From contig NZ_RAPY01000002.1 of the NCBI RefSeq assembly GCF_003610355.1, positions 849,635 through 913,634 of the forward strand: 64,000 nucleotides of DNA. The letters are read 5' to 3'. Every line of letters begins with the position of its first letter. Positions within the stretch are counted from its first letter, which is position 1. The DNA comes from Sphingobacterium detergens. GTDB taxonomy: Bacteria; Bacteroidota; Bacteroidia; Sphingobacteriales; Sphingobacteriaceae. This document shows, in pieces, positions 26,107-35,196 of the stretch. The notes under the pieces are model-generated. The model had not been told where the DNA came from, did no database searches, and saw only the letters and a program-made list of their open reading frames with translations. The position numbers were made by a program, and so were the translations under genes.

Positions 26107-27063
26107 TCAATCATTGTACTGAATTCTCGTGATATCAACACTTTTAACCTTTTTATCTCCTGTCCGCAATATTGACTGCCTATTACTTTCAACAAAATAA
26201 GGAACCCCGGGGTCATACCAATATTCAAGATGTTTGTTGTCTGTGATATGGAGTGTTGAGGTTTTGATCATTTCACCCATTTCCTTATCATTGACACCCA
26301 ATTGTGTGAAAAGATTAGTAAAGTATGTTTTAGCATCTTCGGGATTCAAGGCTGATGTTTGAACGATTGTGCAATAATTATCATCCCTGCTCGCAGCTTT
26401 TACGTATACCTGTACATCAGCACGTAAGGCGGTATTTCCAAAAAGATTGCTGAATTCGTCCTCATAATACAAAGTATCCGCAATCGGATAGGCATTGCCA
26501 AATGGAAGGTGAAATAGAAGGATATCCTTCGCGACCATTTGTTCAACCATCTCCTTTGAACTGAATATTTTATTAAGAGCCTGAAGTATTTTTCCAGTTT
26601 GTTCTGATGACATTTTACCAGATTTTTCCAAATTTTTGGAAATGGTACTATAAATGCTCAGTGTTCTGTTTTTAATTTCTTCCAGATTTTCGAGCCCCAC
26701 AAATTGTCCAACTTCGTCTGTCTTATAAGTTACTTCCATAACCATATCTTTTGCGATACCTTTTATCAAATTGGCTGTGGAATCATCGGAATTTGTGAAC
26801 TGCGACAAATCTATGTCATAAGCCCATTTAATTCTGTAACCCGTGTCGGATGAATCCAATACAGTAAAAGTGGCTTGGAAGGAAGTTGATACATTTTTTA
26901 TCGGTTCGTCCTCTTGCCATTGTTGCTGTATTTTTGTGATTGTAAAATTATATGAATCTCCTGTTGCCCAATAGGCAATAAAAGGGATACTGTCAGCTTT
27001 GGTTTGGCCTGCTACTTTTAAAGTAGCGAAGATTAAAAGTAGCAGGAAATAGCTTATTTTCAT
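26107..27063 (-). CDS. Exported protein of unknown function
   Basis: The 318-residue product has a signal peptide (ending KVAGQ). It seems to be a beta-rich periplasmic or surface protein: repeated stretches such as SFQATFTVLDSSDTGYRIKW and HITDNKHLEYWYDPGVPYF resemble Bacteroidota DUF6263-like proteins that have two copies of a sheet-forming motif. A helical middle (about residues 120-190) separates them. I do not recognise a function. It lies 62 bases after the lipase-like gene, on the same strand, so they may share a transcript. Confidence 0.7.
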   Translation of the reverse strand: MKISYFLLLLIFATLKVAGQTKADSIPFIAYWATGDSYNFTITKIQQQWQEDEPIKNVSTSFQATFTVLDSSDTGYRIKWAYDIDLSQFTNSDDSTANLIKGIAKDMVMEVTYKTDEVGQFVGLENLEEIKNRTLSIYSTISKNLEKSGKMSSEQTGKILQALNKIFSSKEMVEQMVAKDILLFHLPFGNAYPIADTLYYEDEFSNLFGNTALRADVQVYVKAASRDDNYCTIVQTSALNPEDAKTYFTNLFTQLGVNDKEMGEMIKTSTLHITDNKHLEYWYDPGVPYFVESNRQSILRTGDKKVKSVDITRIQYND

Positions 27064-27125
27064 TTTTTTAAGTAAGATTTAAAACATGGCTTTATGCGCT
27101 AATTTATGGTTATTTTTTCAGATGT

Positions 27126-27911
27126 CTATAGCCCCAATGCCCTTAATCCACTAATGATCCCCAAATAAATTTGTGGTATTTGCAAATTTCCGATATTTCT
27201 ACGCATTATATCGGTTATAGCAGCATGCGAAATACCTTTTTGCGCACGTATGTGTTCAAACCGATCACCCCAAACGGCATTTTGAAGTGGTATCATTCCG
27301 TCATTCTCACCAGCTACTCGTGTTAGGTATTTAAAGGTTAGAGCATATAGCAAATCGTCCTGAGCGGTATTCATTGTTGATGCAAAGCTCTGATAATATA
27401 CATTTTCCATATTGGGGTTGGACCGATTGAAAGCATGCATTTCTTTTACGCTTAGATTCCGTATCAATTCCGTCGGATTAGGCGATTGGCCACCAAGTAA
27501 GAATGAAATCCGTTGTACAAGTTTTTTTGTAATGGAGTCTCCAGATAGATGTTTTTCCATTAAATAGTCTGCTATAGGTGTGCCCAAATGTGGGGTTGAT
27601 AGCGTACTTAGAGATGCGACTATTTCATGTCCACCTAGTGTTGAAATAAAGTGCCGAGCGTCTATTCCGCCCTTGGAATGAGCGATCAGGTTAAATTTTT
27701 CAGCCCCCGTTGTTTCTACAAGCCTCAACAGATTTGCTTTTAATAGCTGTGCGTTATTGGAAACATTAGCCCAGCCATCTGTTTTTCCGTAATAAAATAG
27801 AATGTTGTTGTCTCTAAAAGCCTTTGGAATTCTTCCCCAAAACAAACTGTTGTCTCTGGCAGCTGTACCATGGATAAGAACAATGGGATATTTTAACCTA
27901 AGATCTGTCAT
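27126..27911 (-). CDS. Triacylglycerol-lipase-like alpha/beta hydrolase
   Basis: The 261-residue protein belongs to the family I lipase/esterase group. The oxyanion strand PIVLIHGTAARDN, the nucleophile elbow AHSKGG (serine in the AHSKG pentapeptide), a loop with STPHLGTPIADYL and the acid/His region VAGENDGMIPLQNAVWGD plus a late His are visible. No signal peptide is seen, so the enzyme is probably cytoplasmic or uses another route. Esterase activity on lipids or small esters is likely; the natural substrate is unknown. Confidence 0.85.
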   Translation of the reverse strand: MTDLRLKYPIVLIHGTAARDNSLFWGRIPKAFRDNNILFYYGKTDGWANVSNNAQLLKANLLRLVETTGAEKFNLIAHSKGGIDARHFISTLGGHEIVASLSTLSTPHLGTPIADYLMEKHLSGDSITKKLVQRISFLLGGQSPNPTELIRNLSVKEMHAFNRSNPNMENVYYQSFASTMNTAQDDLLYALTFKYLTRVAGENDGMIPLQNAVWGDRFEHIRAQKGISHAAITDIMRRNIGNLQIPQIYLGIISGLRALGL

Positions 27912-28465
27912 TTGAGAAAAGTCTTACTAAAGCTATGATTTAAACGCTAATATTTATAATTCAATCAAAAATTGTCAATTTTTTTGAAAAATAATAAAGA
28001 TTTATACCATGTATGATTATCTAATGAAATCAGAGAAAAATATGGAAGATGATTTTTCATAAGTGAAGGAATCAAAAGATCTAATCTAAAATCTCCTCGT
28101 ATGTAAGTGTATTTGTATCTTTTAGCACACTGATTTGTACGAAGTACGCCTTTTTTAAGCCCAATAGATATTTTTCAGTTATTTTCATTTACTTTTCTTC
28201 TAGTAAGGTGAAGTTAATTAAACTTTATGATATCGCAGGTATATCAACTTGTTAAACGATTGACTTATTTGATGTGTCTGGCGGAGGGAGAACAGGGAGC
28301 TATGCGTCTGTTAAATGTCGTTTAATAGGTTTTTAAGGCGGATTATGAGGTTTAATAAAAAGCATTTGAAAATATGTTTTTGCTAAAATAATTAGTATTT
28401 TAATTTGTGTTTAGCTATCTTTGTATTATTCACTTACAGAAGTAATACCAATTAAATAGATAATT
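27912..28465. other. Intergenic region with promoter for the nuclease gene
   Basis: This is a 554-base AT-rich stretch. TATCTTTG at 28416-28423 is a good -7 box for the downstream YhcG-type gene. A 35-codon minus-strand frame (28081-28188, starting MKITEKYLLGLKK) has weak coding character and may be a gene remnant. Nothing else is supported. Confidence 0.45.
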
Positions 28466-29479
28466 ATGTTATCAGATCAAACTTTAATATCGGACATAAA
28501 GGCGATTATTTCCAAATCCAGAGACAATGCTATTCGTGCTGTCGATCATCAGCGTACATTGATGTATTGGCATATCGGCAAACGTATTTTCGAAGAGGAG
28601 CAACAAGGTAAGGATAGGGCTGATTATGGGAAATACATCATAAAATATCTTTCAGAGGAGCTGCAACCTGAGTTTGGTAGTGGTTTTTCCGCTAGACAGT
28701 TGAATTGGTACCGCCAGTTTTATCGCACCTTTCCAATTGTGTCTACACTGTGGACACAATTGAGTTGGAGTCAATACAAGCTACTTTTAAGTCTTAATAG
28801 CGAGGAACAGCGAGAGTTTTATGTCGCCGAAACCATAAAGAATAACTGGACTGTCCGACAGCTTGAGCGGCAGATCAATACCAATCTATATGAACGCCTA
28901 TTACTTAGTAACGATAAAGAAAGTGTGTTGGCTGTTGCAAAAAGAGAAAAGATGCCTTCCGATGCTAAAGAGATCATCAAAGATCCAATGGTACTCGAGT
29001 TTTTAGGTTTAAAGCGAGAGAGTGCGTATTATGAAAAAGATCTTGAGGGCGCTATTATCACCCATCTGCAGGAGTTTTTACTGGAATTAGGAAATGGCTT
29101 TTCCTTTGTTGCCCGCCAAAAACGTATACATATTGAAGGCGATGAGTTCTTTGTTGATTTAGTTTTTTACAATCGTCTATTGCAAAGCTTTGTGATCATC
29201 GAAATCAAGACACACAAATTAACGCATCAGGATATAGGTCAATTGCAAATGTATGTCAATTATTACGATCGTATTGAAAAGCTCCCACATGAGCATCCCA
29301 CCATTGGTATTTTACTTTGTGCGAGTAAAAATGATGCGGTCGTAAAATTTACCCTTCCCGAAGAACAAAAACAGATCGTAGCCAGTCAATACGAGCTTTA
29401 CCTGCCTACCGAAAAGCAGTTGCTGGATGAGGTAAATAAAGAACTGGAAAGCTTTGTAAGCAAAGGTGGAGTTGAGTAA
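28466..29479 (+). CDS. YhcG/DUF1016-type PD-(D/E)XK nuclease
   Basis: The 337-residue protein has the DUF1016 N-terminal domain (about residues 10-150, including YWHIGKRIFEEEQQGKDRADYGK and GFSARQLNWYRQFYRTFP). Its C-terminal nuclease fold has the PD-(D/E)XK motif seen as FVDLVFYNRLLQSFVIIEIK (Asp, then Glu-x-Lys). Homologues are encoded next to restriction and defence genes or as lone accessory genes, and are thought to cut DNA. Here there is no restriction-modification neighbour, so this is a stray accessory gene. It ends 16 bases before a convergent SseB/TPR gene. Confidence 0.9.
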   Translation: MLSDQTLISDIKAIISKSRDNAIRAVDHQRTLMYWHIGKRIFEEEQQGKDRADYGKYIIKYLSEELQPEFGSGFSARQLNWYRQFYRTFPIVSTLWTQLSWSQYKLLLSLNSEEQREFYVAETIKNNWTVRQLERQINTNLYERLLLSNDKESVLAVAKREKMPSDAKEIIKDPMVLEFLGLKRESAYYEKDLEGAIITHLQEFLLELGNGFSFVARQKRIHIEGDEFFVDLVFYNRLLQSFVIIEIKTHKLTHQDIGQLQMYVNYYDRIEKLPHEHPTIGILLCASKNDAVVKFTLPEEQKQIVASQYELYLPTEKQLLDEVNKELESFVSKGGVE

Positions 29480-29495
29480 ATCATGAGATTTTACG

Positions 29496-30515
29496 CTATC
29501 CTACTGCATCTTCAAAAGTTGGTCTTTTACGTTTTCCCGCAATGACATCCCGCACAATGGATGCAATATTTTTATTTATTTTGTCATTCGGTGCCAATTT
29601 AATTGCGTTTTCGATTGTCGATAGTGCTTCCGTATCTCTAAAAGCGATAAGCAAATTCATAGCATGATTACCCATCGAAGCGATATCATTAGGGTTTCTT
29701 TTCAAAGATTCTTCTGAATAAAATAAAGCTTTATCCAGGTCTTTGATATGCATTGCTTCTGTTGAAGCTTCCATCGGAATCAAATGATTTTCCAGTTCTA
29801 TATTACATGCAGCTTCAAATTGTTCAAGCGCTTCAGTATGTCGTTCCAATCGTTGTAAAGCCTTGGCCATTAAAAACATACTTTGCCAGTGGTCGGGAAC
29901 AGTTTCAAGACACTGACGAAAGTCTTGTATTGATTTTTCAAGTTCCTTCGCCTCGTTAGAGGTAATGCCCTTGAAACGTAATCCATCTAGATAGATCAGA
30001 GATTCCTGCCTTTCGGCTGCCCGGTCAAATAGCGCATTGAATTCATCCCTTTGTTTCCTTTCCAAGGCCTGAGCATCAATTTTGTCATATATCGACCCAT
30101 TGAGGAGATCTTCAATAACCTCAGGTGTCAACACTCTACAATGATCTGAATACGGGTTTAGTAGGTAAGTGGATCCTTTGATTCTTTCAAATAGATCCTG
30201 GCCTTTAAGACCAAGATAAGTCACATCTTTTTTTATTATGCCTTTATCAAAGATTCTATTTATTGAGGTAAATATAGGTACCTGACCTTCGTCAAAGGTA
30301 GCTGCTCTGATATTCACGTATCCTGAATTTTCCATTTTCTCGTCAGAATCAGTTTGGTCTATTGTCAATATATATATGTTATTCCACAATAATTTTTGGA
30401 AGAATTCCTTTTGTACAGTGACGTTAGAAGCCGCATCAATTAAGCATTTCTCAAGTTCATTTTCAGGAAATGTACTGTCTGTTTTCTTTTTCTTAAAGAT
30501 GTCAAATAGCGCCAT
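29496..30515 (-). CDS. SseB-like N-terminal domain plus TPR repeats
   Basis: The 339-residue soluble protein has an SseB-type N-terminal domain (about residues 15-150, with TIDQTDSDEK ... PIFTSINRIFDKGI ... LNPYSDHCRVLTPEVIEDLL). The C-terminal part (about 165-330) contains tetratricopeptide repeats, for example WQSMFLMAKALQRLERHTEALEQFEAACNIE and ALFYSEESLKRNPNDIASMG. SseB-like domains occur in enzyme-modulating and secretion proteins, and the TPR part suggests a scaffold role. No enzymatic motif is seen. It is convergent with the nuclease gene. Confidence 0.8.
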   Translation of the reverse strand: MALFDIFKKKKTDSTFPENELEKCLIDAASNVTVQKEFFQKLLWNNIYILTIDQTDSDEKMENSGYVNIRAATFDEGQVPIFTSINRIFDKGIIKKDVTYLGLKGQDLFERIKGSTYLLNPYSDHCRVLTPEVIEDLLNGSIYDKIDAQALERKQRDEFNALFDRAAERQESLIYLDGLRFKGITSNEAKELEKSIQDFRQCLETVPDHWQSMFLMAKALQRLERHTEALEQFEAACNIELENHLIPMEASTEAMHIKDLDKALFYSEESLKRNPNDIASMGNHAMNLLIAFRDTEALSTIENAIKLAPNDKINKNIASIVRDVIAGKRKRPTFEDAVG

Positions 30516-30953
30516 TCTTTTAGGTAATTAATAGATGTAAAAAATTGGTATAGCCTTAATTTGGAGATCTGAATCTCAGATTTAAGATCTAATATAATAT
30601 TTCATTTCTCAATTATCTAATTTATTTGTTCTTGGAGCTGATCCGAAAATAGACCATTAAAAATCAAAGATCTGTTACTATCAAATTAGGGGTTTCTCGG
30701 CAAATTAAACTGACCTGGCAACTTCGACTAGTTATGATTTTAACCGCTATTGGAATGGTTTTAATCATAATTCAGCTGTTCGCAGTCCTTAACTTTAGGT
30801 AGCACCTGGAAAAGTAATTTTGAGAGGCTGATATAAAATAAGGTTTACAGATAGCTTGGTTCTTTTTCTGTGACTATTGCATCATAATTCAAATAGCCAC
30901 TAGTGATTATCTAAATTATGGAGTAAAACGTTCAATGTATTTCTTGAACTGTG
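30516..30953. other. Intergenic region, no gene seen
   Basis: This 438-base AT-rich spacer lies between divergent genes. It holds short repeated strings of the GATCT/AGATC kind but no RNA structure or clean promoter that I could name. Confidence 0.4.
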
Positions 30954-32723
30954 ATGAAAAGACCAATTATAAAAAAGAAGTTTATGAAGAAAAATATGCT
31001 AAAGCTTACCCACAGAAGCATAAGAAAACAAGTTCCATCATTAAGTTTCAATTTTCCGGAACCCACGACAGGGGGTAAAGTTATGGTTGCAAGGAAAAAG
31101 GATAACGGGGAGGGCTGGACTGTTGATTCGTTGGAAGTTATAGGTATCGGATGGTTGTTGTCCTATCGGCAGTATGCAATTGATGAGAGGGAAACCTTCA
31201 TCTCCCAGGTTTCTGAATCAGTTATTTGTCTTAGTATACGATGGGGAAATGGAGGAGATATTGGATATCGTGATGGAGAAGATAACTCTATTATTGAACA
31301 ACGAAAAAATTACCTGTTCTGGCAGGGGGATCGCCAGATGGAAGAAAATCTATTATCTGGGGAACATATTTACCTCGATCTTTTTGTCCGACCCGAATGC
31401 TTGGCTCATCTGGATGAACATTCCGTCATTAGGAATCTTCTCAATCAGTCCGATAAGAAGCCTTTTGGAGAGATCGAAGGAATAGAGATTTATGTAGATG
31501 AACGTATTGATGATTATATAAGTGACTTGCTGACAGAGATTGCTAATAGTGTTCCCGACGTCGAAAGATTCAGCTGCCTTTGCGAGCATCTTTTGATGAA
31601 ATGTCTAGGAGAATATCACTTGGCTCCGCCTGTAGCTCTACCACAAGAGGTGAAAAAATCTGATGGTATACAGGTATCTTATCAACCAAACGCTGCTGAA
31701 AAAAAAATGCTTTTGAAGTTGGATAAAATGGATCGTGCAGCCTTGCTCATGAAATTTGATGAGCTCCTTCAGATGACATCTACGAAGAAAAAAGAACAGA
31801 AACAGGAAATAAAGCTTAATGAAACTCTTAAGTCTCTCTCTTTTAGATTGGTCTCGGAATCCAAAACTAGACTGGCTCATTTTTATATCAATTTGGCCCA
31901 GTTAATGGAGCTGGAGTATAATAAAGAAACTTTTACTTCCAATGAGCAGGAAATATTGAAAAAGGCAATTTGCGAGACCTGTATCTTATCTTTTGAGCTT
32001 GTTCCTGCTACACCTGAACTACTTGTCTTCTATGCAAAATGGTCAAATGATTCTCCCCTGATGAGACCAATAGAAAAAGATCAACTGATAGACATTCTTT
32101 CCCGGCTAATGCCATCTAAGAATTTTGATTTTACAAAGGACGATAGCGAGCGAGGGAGAAAATTGCTTGCCGAACAGATCAAAGAAACCTTTGGTTTCAA
32201 ACCAATGTCCTATTTTACAGGGGAAAAAATGGGTGAAAAACCTCAGGAAATTGCTGAATTGTACAATCGCTTGATGGATAAATGTGCCGAAACACTCGAG
32301 CTGACTAAGGATGCCGGAATTCGACGTAGTGACATTGTTCGAGAGCTTGATTCGGCTTATGAAGCGAATGATTTAATTACCTTGTTACAGATAGAAATTG
32401 AGCAATTTACCCAAGAACCCAACTACATTGAAAAGCAAGATGCCGAACACCTGAAATGGCTAGTAGTCGCATTGTTATTTTTGGACCAGGACTGTGAAAC
32501 ATTTTCGAAGGAACTAAGAGAAAGCTCGATCTATTCCGACCTCCAGTTGTTCCATGAGCTAGGTGATAGCATGCCGAAATTCAAAAGAGAAATAAAGAGG
32601 CAGGCAAACGAATTAGATAGAATAGGTATTCTACTCGCTGAAGAACTAAAAGCTTATTTTGGGAGCGCAGTAAAAGGAGAAATTTTTAAAATCGCCAATT
32701 ATATTTTAAATAAGAAAGGGTAG
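30954..32723 (+). CDS. Large protein: AraC-sensor-like N terminus, J-domain-like remnant
   Basis: The 589-residue soluble protein has no single clear family. Residues about 40-210 resemble the sensor half of AraC-type regulators (aromatic-rich YRQYAIDERETF, then FVRPECLAHL), but the DNA-binding half is absent. The C-terminal block (about 433-485) aligns with the end of bacterial J-domain-like proteins, from ELYNRLMDKC to DSAYEANDLITLLQIEIEQ. The HPD tripeptide expected there is missing (CAE). The role is unknown. ATG 30954 follows a GTG in frame; a start at an internal ATG is possible. No partner gene overlaps it. Confidence 0.6.
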   Translation: MKRPIIKKKFMKKNMLKLTHRSIRKQVPSLSFNFPEPTTGGKVMVARKKDNGEGWTVDSLEVIGIGWLLSYRQYAIDERETFISQVSESVICLSIRWGNGGDIGYRDGEDNSIIEQRKNYLFWQGDRQMEENLLSGEHIYLDLFVRPECLAHLDEHSVIRNLLNQSDKKPFGEIEGIEIYVDERIDDYISDLLTEIANSVPDVERFSCLCEHLLMKCLGEYHLAPPVALPQEVKKSDGIQVSYQPNAAEKKMLLKLDKMDRAALLMKFDELLQMTSTKKKEQKQEIKLNETLKSLSFRLVSESKTRLAHFYINLAQLMELEYNKETFTSNEQEILKKAICETCILSFELVPATPELLVFYAKWSNDSPLMRPIEKDQLIDILSRLMPSKNFDFTKDDSERGRKLLAEQIKETFGFKPMSYFTGEKMGEKPQEIAELYNRLMDKCAETLELTKDAGIRRSDIVRELDSAYEANDLITLLQIEIEQFTQEPNYIEKQDAEHLKWLVVALLFLDQDCETFSKELRESSIYSDLQLFHELGDSMPKFKREIKRQANELDRIGILLAEELKAYFGSAVKGEIFKIANYILNKKG

Positions 32724-32824
32724 GCCACAACAGATAATTTAAATTAAAAAATGTTTGAAAGAGCACTAAAATAAAATTGGAAATTGAACCTGTCCAATTC
32801 AATGGACTGAAAAGCCCTGTAAGT

Positions 32825-32866
32825 AAAGAATTAAAACCGGAGAATAAGATCCGGCTTTAATTCTTT
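32825..32866. terminator. Bidirectional terminator hairpin
   Basis: A 17-base stem (AAAGAATTAAAACCGGA with its near-complement, one mismatch) and an eight-base loop lie between the two convergent genes, with A- and T-rich flanks on both sides. Confidence 0.75.
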
Positions 32867-32880
32867 CAGCATTTATTGTA

Positions 32881-35184
32881 TTATTTCCTATATTTTTCGG
32901 TTCTTATATCTTTTAACACTCCAGACCAGTTCATTCCGAATCCAAAATCATAACTGTGACCTTCCGTATCTTTATGTACCTGCATATCATAAGGGACATC
33001 TTCTTGTTGCTGTTCAACAGTTTTCATATCAGCAGGCATTTGAAGAGGAAGCAGACCCGATGGTTCGTATTTTCCCGATAAAATATCCAGTATAGCTTGG
33101 CTTGAAACGTTAAAGTTCATCAGGATTCCATCCGCATGTTTTTCGAATTCGGAAAATATCATTGGTTTTGAAGCCGTTACTGATACAATAACAGGTTTTC
33201 CGTTCATCGCTCTATAAGTATTTTGTATTGTTAGCAAATCTGTAAAATTAGATGCCGTAACAGTTTTGTCTTTATAGCTGCGGTTGGTAATGGTAGGGTC
33301 AACAACTGGGTCTCCAGCGGCGATACTTTTCTCCCTGCCCTCAGTTGCAGTATAGGTGTTGTATTGAAGAGATACGGGAACATAACCATTTCCGCCATCC
33401 TTTCTGTCGATATCACTGTATCCCTCATTTTCGCTGCGCGGACTTTCAACAAAAACCAGTGCAAAATCAGCTTTTGCAGGATCTTCCGTAACGTCATAAT
33501 ATTTTTTTACCATATCGAGATTGACCGGATAATCGAAGGAGGCCTCGGTATATACATTCCACCAGTTAAAAGCCGCGGGAGAATATCTTTTGGGAATATA
33601 TACTGTTTTTCTTTCCTTAATTGGTAACAATGATCCTTTGTTTTTGAGCATGACGATGGATTTAACCTGAGCTTCATAGCCTGCTTTCATAAATTCAGGA
33701 TTACCTACAATCTTTTTGGTCTCTTCGACGTTTACGTATGGATTCTCAAATAACCCGGTTCTAAAAATGTTCTTCAATAAGCGGACTGCTGATTGCTCAA
33801 AACGGTTGCGCATATATTTTTCACCATGCTCTTTTATCCCCATTTGGTAGGCCTCGAGCACAGGACCTTTGTCATTGTTTCCGCCGAATTGATCTACTCC
33901 GGCTTCAAGTACTTTATAATGACGCTCTGCAATAGAAAGTTTCTCCACTCCCCAAGGTTTTCCGGCAAAAGTCCCTGGGGTTTTACCTTCGTCAGCAGTG
34001 ATCAGCCAGTCTGTGCATACAACACCGTCATAACCATATCGACCACGGAGAAGATCACTTATCAGATATTTGCTGAATCCATTGCCTACGTTTTCACCGT
34101 TTTTGGTGTCTTGATTATAACTTATGGTGTAGTAGGGCATCACAGCTGATGCCTCCTCTGTCCCTCCAGGTAAATTAAAGGCTCCTTCTATAAAAGGTTT
34201 TAGATGGTTCTGAAAATTATTTCCGGGATATACTGCATATTTACCCATTGCCCAGTGCCCATCACGACCTCCTTCTTCCGGGCCACCGCCGGGCCAGTGC
34301 TTGACCATCGCATTCACACTCTGAATACCCCAGCCACTTTTGACAGTGCTTTTGCCCAATGTGGTCTGGAAGCCATCGATATATGCTCTGGCCATATCTT
34401 TTGTTAGGTCGGGACTTTCGCTGTACACATAGGCTATCCTGTACCAGCGCGGTTCAGTTGCTAGATCTACCTGTGGAGATAGCGCGGTTGTCAATCCAAG
34501 TGCGCGATACTCCTGAGCGGCGATATGTCCAAATTCGCGAACGAGTTCGGGGTCAAAAGTGGCTCCCATGGCCAAGCCGTCAGGCCAGATTGAAATGTTA
34601 CCTTCGGCACCGGCGCTGAATTCGGCACTTGTTGAAGAGGCATTATGTCTTGGGTCGGATGAATTATTGGCTGGAATACCTGGTCCTAGACCTTCTACAT
34701 AAGCCTGAAGCTTATTGTTCCATTTCGCTGCGACCTCAGGCGATAGTGTTCCTTTGAGTAACACGTGACGTAGATTGTCGTCCTTTAGGAAATTCTTTTG
34801 CTGATCAGTAAGGTCCGAAGCATCGGCGTTGCTCTGAGAAAACACTTTTCCATTATATGTACCCATATAGAATCCTTTTTCTTCCATTGGGATCGCCTGA
34901 TGCCTACTATAAAGCATCAGACCCGCGATCTCCTCTACGGATAATTTTGAAGCAAGATCTTTGGCCCTTTCTTCTACCGGTAAACGCCAGTCTTCATATT
35001 TGTCCAGTTTTCCATTCTTGTTAAGATCTTTGAATTTATTACCACTAATTGTTAGGATCTTAACCCCAGATTCGGTCGAGTAGCCTAAAGTTGGCCCTTT
35101 AAAATTATTGATAATTTGAATATTTTGCGAAAATGCTGATGCTGATAAAAACAGAGCAGCGATGTTTAAAACTGTTTTTTTCAT
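32881..35184 (-). CDS. Glycoside hydrolase family 3 (beta-glucosidase-like)
   Basis: The 767-residue enzyme has a signal peptide (ending SAFSQN), so it acts in the periplasm or outside. It has a GH3 N-terminal barrel with the catalytic nucleophile region YDGVVCTDWL (Asp in TDW) and the block MVKHWPGGGPEEGG, followed by the GH3 C-terminal domain (about 500-700) with a typical KNKGSLLPIKE start. GH3 enzymes release glucose, xylose or arabinose from beta-linked sugars. The exact linkage cannot be told. The gene follows the TonB-dependent receptor gene by 12 bases, so both form an operon for import and digestion of one glycan. Confidence 0.93.
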   Translation of the reverse strand: MKKTVLNIAALFLSASAFSQNIQIINNFKGPTLGYSTESGVKILTISGNKFKDLNKNGKLDKYEDWRLPVEERAKDLASKLSVEEIAGLMLYSRHQAIPMEEKGFYMGTYNGKVFSQSNADASDLTDQQKNFLKDDNLRHVLLKGTLSPEVAAKWNNKLQAYVEGLGPGIPANNSSDPRHNASSTSAEFSAGAEGNISIWPDGLAMGATFDPELVREFGHIAAQEYRALGLTTALSPQVDLATEPRWYRIAYVYSESPDLTKDMARAYIDGFQTTLGKSTVKSGWGIQSVNAMVKHWPGGGPEEGGRDGHWAMGKYAVYPGNNFQNHLKPFIEGAFNLPGGTEEASAVMPYYTISYNQDTKNGENVGNGFSKYLISDLLRGRYGYDGVVCTDWLITADEGKTPGTFAGKPWGVEKLSIAERHYKVLEAGVDQFGGNNDKGPVLEAYQMGIKEHGEKYMRNRFEQSAVRLLKNIFRTGLFENPYVNVEETKKIVGNPEFMKAGYEAQVKSIVMLKNKGSLLPIKERKTVYIPKRYSPAAFNWWNVYTEASFDYPVNLDMVKKYYDVTEDPAKADFALVFVESPRSENEGYSDIDRKDGGNGYVPVSLQYNTYTATEGREKSIAAGDPVVDPTITNRSYKDKTVTASNFTDLLTIQNTYRAMNGKPVIVSVTASKPMIFSEFEKHADGILMNFNVSSQAILDILSGKYEPSGLLPLQMPADMKTVEQQQEDVPYDMQVHKDTEGHSYDFGFGMNWSGVLKDIRTEKYRK

Positions 35185-35196
35185 TTCTATTTAGTG

